Made by a program: the position numbers and the translations under genes. This document shows, piece after piece, positions 56,501-64,000 of a stretch of 64,000 nt of DNA. Source of the DNA: Costus lasius (taxonomy: Eukaryota; Streptophyta; Magnoliopsida; Zingiberales; Costaceae); the NCBI GenBank assembly GCA_027563935.2, contig CM050451.1, forward strand, positions 102,761,565-102,825,564. The letters run 5' to 3'. Numbering within the stretch: the first letter of the stretch is position 1; every line of letters starts with the position of its first letter. Under the pieces are notes generated by a model. That model worked only from the letters and a program-made list of their open reading frames with translations, did no database searches and was not told the DNA's origin.

Positions 56501-57434
56501 CTTCCTCTTGTACTTTGTCATAGTCGCCCATCAGGCATACTTTGAGGGGATCGATGTTTGTCCGAGGGATGTAAGACGAATTGAGCTCATCGTCGACGAC
56601 TCTGATACTACAGCAGGAATCTTCAAAGATAGTCTTTTTTAGGCTACCTATGATATCAAATTCAACCGTATCCTCACCTATGCACAGTGTCAACTTCCCA
56701 TTTTTAACGTAGATTATAGCACCGGCAGTTGCCAAAAATGGTTTGCCCAGTATTATAGAAAGTTTGGAGTCTTCCTCCATCTCAAGTACAATGAAATCAG
56801 CTAGAATAAAAAATTTACCGACCTTTATTGACACGTCCTCCAGAATTCCTACCGGATGTTGTATGGAACGATCGGCCAATTGCAAGGAGATGTTTGTCGG
56901 CTTTAAGTCTCTGATATCCAGTTTCTTGCAAAGAGAGAGTGGCATCAGACTTACACTGGCGCCAAGATCGCACAAAGCACAGTCGAAAGGTGTATTTCCG
57001 ATCAGGCATTGAATGGTAAAGCTGTCTGGATCCTTCAACTTTGGCGGTAACTTATTTTGGATGATTGCGCTGCATTCCTCAGTTAACGCCACTGTGCCGT
57101 GTTCTTCCATTTTTCTTTTATTTGACAAGATTTCCTTCAAAAACTTAGCATATGATGACATTTGTGATAAAACATCGGTAAACGGTATGTTAATATATAG
57201 TTTCTTTAAAATTTCTAAAAATTTACCAAATTGATGATCGAGTTTTGCTTTTGCCAACCTCTGGGGAAATGGAATGAGTTGTTTGTAAGGTGGTGGTGGA
57301 ACATAGACAGGTTCATTCTCTTTTGTCTGTGATTCACTCTCGACTGATTCATTGGGTTCCTCAAACTCAGGGGTTCTGGTTTCATTCACAACGGTCATCC
57401 TTGGGCATCTCTGGTTCCTCAAGCTGCTTGCCAC
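53505..57434 (-). pseudogene. M2 pol: protease, RT, RNase H, integrase (broken by a few lesions)
   Basis: 454 open codons (57434-56070) cover FPQRLAKAKLDHQFGKFLEI, the protease CDLGASVSLMPLSLCKKL and RLNPNLKEV at the reverse transcriptase entry. Then MSFGLCNAPATFQ, VFMDDFLVYGSNF (catalytic FMDD), LGHLISERGIEVD. RNase [37 protein letters not shown]. Integrase: [18 protein letters not shown] with the zinc finger [31 protein letters not shown] and [14 protein letters not shown] as the DDE triad, ending near 53505. Lesions are frame changes near 56070, 55850, 55300 and 54795, and a few stops. Three catalytic centres keep their key residues. It would copy and integrate the element. Confidence 0.88.
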
Positions 57435-58844
57435 TACGCATGGTAATGGCGTTGCAATGCTCTTTGGGATTCATTTCAAGCTCTCCAGGCAATCTGCTCG
57501 GCGGTCTAGTAGATATACTAGCCTGTTGGGCTATTTGGTTTTCCATTATCTTCTGGTTTGTGGTTAAGTTTTTGATTGCTTCTAGCATGCAGTCCATGGC
57601 TTTTGTTTGCGTTGACACGAAGTTGTCAAAGCGTGATTTTAAGGTTGGTTCATGTGGGATTGTGTTGGTGCTTGGTTGTGGTGGTTGGTCAAATTGTTTA
57701 GGCTGATACCCAATGTTGGGCGAATGAAATCCAGGAGGTTGCCTATAGTTCGATTGTTGAACTGCATTGTTATTTCTATAGGAGAAGTTGGGATGATTTT
57801 TCCACCTAGGGTTATAGGTATAAGAATACAGGTTGTTTTGGACCCTCAGGTTAAAGTTACCTACAACATTCACCAAGGCAGGTGGGGGGTCTTGTGATAC
57901 CATATTCCCTAATTGACAGGTGTCAAATTGATGACCTTCCATTCCACAAATTTCACACATGGTAGCACTATAACGCATGTTCATAGAATCAAGTTTATGA
58001 GATGACGAATTTACTTTACAGCAAGAGAACTAAGAGCGTCGAGTTCATATTTACCGGCTTGTCGGGATGAAGTACCTCTCTCGCCCGACCATTGGTAGTG
58101 GTTGAGCGCCATTTCTTTGATCAAATTGTAGGCTTCATCGACTGCCTTGTTCATCAAAGCTCCTCTAGTGGCTGCATCAGCGGTAATACGAGTGTTATAA
58201 AGCAAGCCATTATAAAATGTATGTACCAGTACCCTTTCCATGAGGCTATGGTGAGGACACATTCACTGCAATTCCTTGAAGCGGTCTCATGCCTCATATA
58301 GTGATTCAGCTTCTTTTGGGGAGAAATTGGTAATATGGTTTCTCAGTTGCGTGGTTTTACTCGAAGGGAAATATTTTGCAAGGAAAGCATGTGAGAGTTG
58401 TTCCCATGTGATAATGGATCCAGATGGTAATGAATGTAACCAAGCTCGCGCCCTATCTCTAAGTGAAAAAGGAAAAAGTCGTAGCCGCAGAGAGTCAGTG
58501 GTTACACCATTCATTTTAAGAGTGTCATAGTATTCAAGAAAAACTGATAAATGCATGTTTGGATCTTCAGTCGGTGATCCACCGAATTGGCTTTGTTGTA
58601 ACATTGATAGAAGTGATAATTTTATCTCAAAATTGTTTGCCTCTATTGGTGGACGTGCAATGCTCAAATGCAGCCCTTGAACATTTGGTGCAGCGAAATC
58701 TCGGAGTGACTAGTTACCGTCCATGATTGTTATTTGCGAGTTCTTCTTGGGTTGATACTTATGAAGATTCTTGCGACGCCAGAACGTTCTTTCGATTTCT
58801 GAATCAAATGGTATTGTAAGTTCCGGTCGCGGAGTTCTACGCAT
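57382..58844 (-). pseudogene. M2 gag (broken)
   Basis: ATG at 58844 (MRRTPRPELTIPFDSEIERT). Core ARPPIEANNFEIKLSLLSML, QQSQFGGSPTEDPNMHLSVF, LRLRLFPFSLRDRARAWL. TGA follows SLYEA where P1 and P2 have Trp. Then MCPHHSLMERVLVHTFYNG, a zinc knuckle CEICGMEGHQFDTC and QIAQQASISTRPPSRLPGEL. Frames shift near 58010 and 57400. Particle-forming protein of the element, not intact. Confidence 0.83.
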
Positions 58845-58974
58845 AAACTAAAATTCTAACAAGCAAGTGTTTCGTTAAATCAAGAAAGGTATAAGATTAA
58901 ATAAAAGAAAATATACTGAGCTAAAAATGTTTAGTATATTAACTTCTAAATCTTATCAATATTGCTAAAATTAG

Positions 58975-58992
58975 TCCCCGGCAATGGCGCCA
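58975..58992 (-). other. M2 primer-binding site
   Basis: Minus-strand TGGCGCCATTGCCGGGGA, the tRNA-Asp type with one change, 6 nt inside the LTR end. Confidence 0.82.
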
Positions 58993-58998
58993 AAAACT

Positions 58999-60841
58999 TG
59001 ATAGCGCCCACAAATGTAGGTAGGTGTTTCCGCAAGTACACGGGTCAATCGAAGTAATAAAATATCGATCCCACGGGGACTAATAGGCAAGTACCGACAG
59101 ATCACAAAAATGCTAGCTAGACGATGTCGAAATTAGTGAAGTTAAATGTGATGAAATAATTAAATGCACAAGTACGTAAATAGAGGAAATCACACGAGAG
59201 AATTTTAATGAGGAGATGCATCAGGATATGAGTTCACGGCTTTGACTTCTTACAGTTGAATAGTCAAACTCTATCACCAATGTCCTATCAATTCAAGGGA
59301 ATGAGCCACCTGTTGTGCAGGTTGCTCCCTCCAATAATCTCGTCTGCTCCCACAAATTAGATTATCGGTCTAATCCGTAGGGTTCTGACGCGCGGCCGGA
59401 CTAGAGTCTCCGCGCTACCTCTAAGCTCCTTATAATCCCCGCAAGTAAGTATAGATCCACACGCGAGTTTCCCTCCTAGAGATGCTGATTTACAAACCTC
59501 ACTTAGGGTGATTAAAGGCTCAAACACTCCCTTTCGGATAGTGTAGGCATAGCACACCAACAGAATAGATAAACCCTCAACCAAATGGGTCTGACGGGCG
59601 GTCGGACAAGAGTCTCTCCACTACATCTAGATTCCTTATAACCCCACTAGTAAGTACAACTCTACAAGCGAGTTTTCCTCCTAGAGATGCTGATTGACAA
59701 ACCTTACTAGAGTGATTCAAGGCTCAAGCATGCCCCTCCGGATAATGCTTCCCTATAGTCCACCGAGTAAGTACAGATCTGCAAGCGAGTTTTCCTCTTA
59801 GAGATGCTGATTAACAAACCTTACTCAGGTAACTAAAGGTTGAAACATACTCTTTTGGGTAATGCAGGCAATGCGCACTCATAGGGTCGAGCAAGGACAT
59901 TGGGCGAATACAGTTAAACTATTGCAACTAGTAATTCATCAAGGGCTACCCCACATCCTGATTTAGAACTTAGCCTATCATTATCATGATGAAAGCGCAA
60001 ACAATATCCTTTAACAACATACGCATATGCAGATTTGTACGAGAATTACAAGACAAGATTAAGATCATGCAAGGCTATGCAAGGATTATACAATAAGCGC
60101 AAGAGATAGGATGAAACTTGTAGATCTTCCTTACAAACTTGTTTTTGAGATGCTCACGCAATAGGATCTTCAATAATTTCAGATGTGCCGCTCTTCTCCT
60201 CCTCGCAAGCACAGCACTTCTCTCTACGTGATCCCTCTTTTCGAATGATCCCTCTTCCTCTTCTCCTCAACCTTTTTATTCCTGTCCCCTCTATGCCTTT
60301 TCCTTCTTCCCATTCCCTGCCAAAGCTGCCACAGCCGCTGCCACTTTCCAGCAAGAGAAGACTTTGCTGCCAGCCTCCATGCATTGCAATGCCGCAGCCA
60401 ACTTTCTCACGAAATCGTGATTTCGTGACCAAATCTACCGCCGAAAGCTGCTCCACGCATCCTTTTGTCAACGGTGGAGAAAAGTCCTAAGTGCCATTCA
60501 GCCTTCCCTCAGGTTAGATTGAAGAAATCTGGGCAAAAATCACAATTTCTTAACAAGTGGGTCCGCGATCGCGGGCGAAAATTTGGTCATGACCCAGTCG
60601 TGATTTATCGCTTGCAGCTTAAATGTGGAGACGAGTCACAGGCATGATTCTGATTGTGACCCGGTTGTGATTTCCAACGAAGGCTTCAATGAGTCCGAAA
60701 ACTTCTAGTTAGGATCATCTTGAGTTAGGCTGAGCTTTTCTATTAGAATCCGCCCTCTTTATGGTCGTTTTGACCTGAAAACATGAAAATACCAAGAGAA
60801 GTATAGATTTCATAGATGTAAAGCAATTTAGGCATTAATCA
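58999..60841 (-). repeat. M2 5' LTR
   Basis: Minus-strand start TGATTAATGCCTAAATTGC, end GGCGCTATCA, 1843 bp. The end matches the solo LTR at 42950. The start is chosen because it fits the TG start and the window's other LTRs; no target duplication confirms it (outer flank GGCAG). Contains the threefold repeat at 59385-59880 and TCATGACC motifs near 60585. Confidence 0.65.
59385..59880. repeat. Three imperfect repeats in the M2 LTR
   Basis: AGTAAGTAxAxxTCxxCAxGCGAG followed by TTTTCCTCCTAGAGATGCTG starts at 59444, 59649 and 59766, giving spacings of 205 and 117 bp. Each is followed by ACAAACCTTACT and GATTxAAGGCTCAA-type sequence. Confidence 0.75.
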
Positions 60842-61008
60842 GGCAGAAAGCCCAGAAATATAGGTGATTCTGACTGTAAAATCATACTTGAAGTGCTATA
60901 TAAATCTGTGTTAACATCGAGAAAGGGGAAATTCTTACTCTTTCAGACCCCGTGGACTTGGTGACATGATAACTCCTTGGGTCGAGCTATTGACCTTAAA
61001 TTAGTGCT

Positions 61009-61026
61009 CTTGAGAGACAACCCAAG
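61009..61026 (+). promoter_or_regulatory. Post-pol hairpin of P3 (one mismatch)
   Basis: CTTGAGAGACAACCCAAG: the same block as in P1, M1 and M2, but one stem pair is lost. Preceded by GTCGAGCTATTGACCTTAAA. Confidence 0.5.
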
Positions 61027-61205
61027 TTCTTGCTTATTTAATCCTTGCTGCATTACTTTCTGTTGCTAATAGGTAGACTTCTTAGTTTATTAATTTTGTT
61101 TAGTTCTTGGTAGTAATATGGGGAATTTTGCTGATTGTATGTCTTTTTGTGTTATAGGAACCTATTGGGAGGATAGGGTTTTTGAGATGAAATTTTTGAG
61201 CATTC

Positions 61206-61612
61206 TAGAGAACTTCACGGCCAGGTGAACCCCATGGGGTTCACTCGTGAAGCCCACTGTGTATTTAAAAAAAATTGGTTTTCACTGATAAATTTGCGGC
61301 AAAAGGGTGGATTCAGCATTCATGGATAGAATATGGCATTTTGAGCTATCCAGGTTTCTTCAGAAGATTTCACTGCTAGGTGAACCCAGCGGGGTTCACC
61401 CGTGAAGTCTACTATATCCGATCAGATCACTTTTCCTCCAGAGAGCTTCACGGCCTGGTGAACCCCATGGGGTTCACCCATATTTTTGACTGTGCAAAAC
61501 CTTCTAGAGGACTTCACTGGTGAACCCCATGGGGTTCACTTGTAATTCTAAATGCACCGAATCTACCAGAGAGCTTCATAGGTAGGTGAACCCCATGGGG
61601 TTCACCGGTGCT
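61206..61612 (+). repeat. Five-copy palindrome array in the P3 spacer
   Basis: Perfect or near-perfect GTGAACCCCATGGGGTTCAC blocks near 61226, 61379, 61457, 61521 and 61586. Four carry the CATG centre; the second has CAGCG as in the P1/P2 LTRs. Most are preceded by TTCAC(G/T)G and followed by C(C/T)CGTGA-type sequence, which extends the inverted symmetry. Confidence 0.9.
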
Positions 61613-61950
61613 TCTAAACGTTACTCGCCCGAATTTATGGTAGCACACGGGTAGAGTTTCCACCAAACCCATGTGCCGCCAAACTTGCTGTTCCCAATCT
61701 GCGCTCCTCCGGCGAAATCTCTTCTCTTCAGTGCTCAAGGATGTTTTCTTTCCCCCTGATCCAAGTTTCCCCCAAGGTTTGCGCACGAATTATCTCAGAT
61801 TAACGACAGATTTCGGCTTTCTTTTCCGCTTATGGTTTTTTTTGCCGCCTTCTCTATAGCTTGCCGCTGACCTTCGCCGTTTCTTTCTGACTGACCCCTA
61901 TTTCCTCTGCGATTACATCAAAGATTCTATACAAGCTTTATTGCTCTTTC

Positions 61951-62851
61951 ATGGCCCCTGTGCGGAAAACAGTCATGTCTCGCCGCCATGCTCCACGCCC
62001 AGTATTAGATTCATCAACGGAAGAAGAGGCTTACACCCCTCCTCCGCCATCCTGACCTCCTCCACCACCTATTACAGAGCACTGGGCAGCACCCTCCTCT
62101 TCTGGGCAATAGCACACTTCAGCCCACCGTCCTTAGGCATACACATCACCGCTGAACGAGTTCAGCATTATTTTCTGGAACACCGAGCAAGAGGAACGGC
62201 ATCGGCTTCTCCTCCATCGAAGGGTGCTCAACACCCGTTATCTTGACAGAGGGACCTTAGGCATGCTGGGCCTTCTAGAGGATGTGGAGTTTATGTACTC
62301 CAATGTTGGATGGGAACAATTTATGCATATGTCTTCTCCTACCGACATCGGTATCATGTTGGAATTCTTCAGCTCAATAGAGGTTAAAGCCGACATGATT
62401 ATCGACCAAGACCCTGGGTGCCTCTCCTTCAGATTGGGCAACATAGAGCATTCTCTTTCCTTCTCCCAGCTGCACGGCGTATATGGCTTTCCAGAGCCAT
62501 GCACGTGCAAGATACCAAAGGAATACAATGAGCAAGCCTTCTGGGGGAGGGGGGGGGGGCATCACTAATGAACACATCTACTCAGCACGCATCACCCGAG
62601 CTTCCAGTATATGCAACACAGCTATCAGATATGTCCACCACATCCTTGCTCACACCATCTTCGGGCGCGGGGAAACTGATGGTATGATGCGCCAATCTGA
62701 ATTATTCTATTTATGGTGTATGCTGCATGGTTTTAGGGTGGACTCTAGATTCTACTTAGTAAAGCAATTCAGTCGAGTCGCCCATTCTTGCATGGGGGCG
62801 ATAGTTATGGGAGGGCTGATTACTCCATTGGCAGTTTCCCTAGGGGTCATC
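61951..62851 (+). pseudogene. P3 env-position ORF, Athila ORF1-like domain (broken)
   Basis: ATG at 61951 (MAPVRKTVMSRRHAPRPVLD), then Pro-rich sequence and stops. From about 62224: NTRYLDRGTLGMLGLLEDVE, GIMLEFFSSIEVKADMIIDQ, LSFSQLHGVYGFPEPCT. A G-run at about 62547-62560 shifts the frame. The continuation reads SARITRASSICNTAIRYVHH and YLVKQFSRVAHSCMGAIVMG, then GLITPLAVSLG. Same family as M2 at 51951-50655. The copia-like LTR removes the rest. Role unknown. Confidence 0.7.
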
Positions 62852-64000
62852 TGTTAGTGTTTATGCCCGGCAGACCAATGTATTGATATGGTCTGGCATC
62901 ATTTGAATGTACTTTGATAGAATTGATATTCTTGATAAAGGCATGGTCGTTGTTATGCAGATTGCTTTACCTGCGATGATGTATTGAATTGTATAAATAA
63001 TGTCCCAGGAGTTTGGTTGGATCCATTCTCAAAGTAATCCCAGTCAAGGTGCCTTAGCCGATAAGGGACAGCTTTGGTGCATGTGAGACTGGTGTATGGG
63101 CTGGTTAGGTGTGGGGCATAGTAACGCAGACATACAGGTGCATTAGATGCACTAGAGTGACCCACCGTGAGGATTGACTTGTCTAGTCAATAGGTCAATC
63201 TCACATGCAAGAGGTTTGCATTGATCCTTAGACTTGAGGTTTTCATGTCTAGATGTGATGATGGATATGTTTTGATACAGTCTTACGTCTCTCTGTAAAT
63301 GGGTGATCAAAACGACTGTCATTGGGCATATCATAAGTCATATGGAGATATGGATGACCAATAGTAGGATTTGCCCCTTCCTTGATTGGAAGCATGATAT
63401 CCACTTTGGGGCGCCCCACCTCATTGGTGCATGACAGGAATGTATGGCCATACTGTTTGAGTCATGACCAATAGATTGGATTAATAAATATGAGACTAAT
63501 CCAATGGCAGGATATCAGTTTAGGCAAAGGGATCTAGAATGCATGGGAATCCTTGTTACTTTTTAGGGAGTTGATTGCCATGATGACTTTAGTCCTATGA
63601 CATGGGTAGTAGTGATGTGTTGCTAGATACCTCTCACTACTTATGATGTTTAATCATCATTGCCATTGTCATTAGGATCTTACGGGGTCACACGCAATAG
63701 ACTCTTGACGTTGTATTTTGATCTGGATATCTTGGAATATATATTTGAGTTCATTCTGATCATAAGTCCAAGATAGATTCATAGTTGAATCTGAGTCCAA
63801 TTGGGATTCATGGGTTTATGTATATCCTGGTCAAGTATGTACTCTGTATGGGAGTTGAACTTGGACTTGGGACTATAAACCATGTTGGATGCGAATCCTA
63901 ATTTAATTAGGAGTTGAAATCCTAATCTTATTAGGAATTGGAATCCTAATCCAACTAGGAGTTGGAATCCTAATTTAATTAAGAGTTAGAATCCTAATCC
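62852..64000 (+). mobile_element. Copia-like LTR element, runs off the window
   Basis: Starts TGTTAGTGTTTATGCCC directly after the broken env-position ORF; the TCATC before it is a candidate target copy. Related to the LTR at 20950 (same start; GTGTTGCTAGATACCTCTCA near 63614). No PBS or coding region is reached before 64000. Confidence 0.6.
63893..64000 (+). repeat. 24-bp minisatellite, open at window end
   Basis: GAATCCTAAT or a one-base variant starts at 63893, 63917, 63941, 63965 and 63989, exactly 24 bp apart. The unit (GAATCCTAATTTAATTAGGA plus GTTG) contains inverted CCTAAT/ATTAGG arms. Confidence 0.93.

Larger units (their letters stand above)
50654..60841 (-). mobile_element. Athila-like Ty3/gypsy element M2, 3' end missing
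   Basis: Minus-strand order: 5' LTR (60841-58999), primer site, gag, pol (to 53505), hairpin, palindrome-rich spacer, env-position ORF (51951 down to about 50654). The element is cut by copia sequence before any 3' LTR. It is the fullest Athila copy in the window and shows the complete gene order of the group. Confidence 0.88.
60920..62851 (+). mobile_element. Athila-like fragment P3: pol end, spacer, env-position ORF
   Basis: Begins inside the last codons of pol (GEILTLSDPVDLVT, stop at 60967), then the post-pol hairpin, a palindrome-bearing spacer, and an ORF starting at 61951. It is cut at 62851 by a copia-like LTR. No LTR of its own is in view. About 80 bp of unassigned sequence separates it from the M2 LTR. 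Confidence 0.8.

Noticed and set aside
60154..60490. Overlapping about 100-codon frames on both strands
   Set aside because: They lie inside the M2 LTR in CT-rich leader-like sequence with no domain.
61206..61612. CRISPR-like reading of the palindrome array
   Set aside because: Plant nuclear context, irregular spacing, non-unique spacers and location inside a retrotransposon rule it out.

Overview
This is a piece of a flowering-plant nuclear genome. The two host protein genes are a beta-expansin and a clathrin light chain. Both have introns and are on the minus strand. Their exons are GC-rich within AT-rich surroundings, which suggests a monocot, but the species cannot be read from the sequence. 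A nuclear tRNA-Leu gene lies beyond them. Most of the rest of the window is transposable elements.

Layout. 1-3950: no gene seen. About 4080-12030: Athila-like Ty3/gypsy material, namely a plus-strand 3'-end and LTR fragment followed by a minus-strand element (called M1 here) that has gag and protease but no polymerase and carries a 2.5 kb tandem duplication. 12889-14256: beta-expansin. 14.4-16.9 kb: no gene seen. 17457-27407: clathrin light chain, whose 8.75 kb first intron holds a foldback MITE and a copia-like LTR. Inside that LTR sits a complete 2.3 kb non-autonomous LTR element with a 5-bp target duplication. 29049-29129: tRNA-Leu(AAG). 30.5-32.1 kb: decayed PIF/Harbinger transposase and a Tourist-type MITE. 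32.27-35.33 kb: a LINE lacking its 3' end. 35327-50296: two plus-strand Athila copies in the order LTR-internal-LTR-internal (P1 and P2); P1 is interrupted by a 1467-bp solo LTR with a perfect target duplication. 50297-50653: copia fragment. 50654-60841: minus-strand Athila element (M2) with gag, a long pol, an env-position ORF and a 5' LTR. 60920-62851: a third plus-strand Athila fragment (P3) with pol end, spacer and env-position ORF, cut by a copia-like LTR that runs off the window.

The two host genes are recognisable along their whole length, yet each has a one-base reading-frame problem (an extra A in a homopolymer in clathrin light chain exon 2; a missing base at the expansin exon 1/2 junction). 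These may be assembly errors or real lesions.

The most unusual signal is structural. The LTRs carry arrays of short, near-perfect palindromes whose sequence is specific to the element group. In the Athila-like elements similar arrays also occur in the spacer between pol and the env-position ORF, so the spacer looks like a second LTR-type leader. The unrelated 2.3 kb element has its own palindrome array in its LTRs. A short hairpin just after the integrase stop codon is kept in four separate Athila copies.
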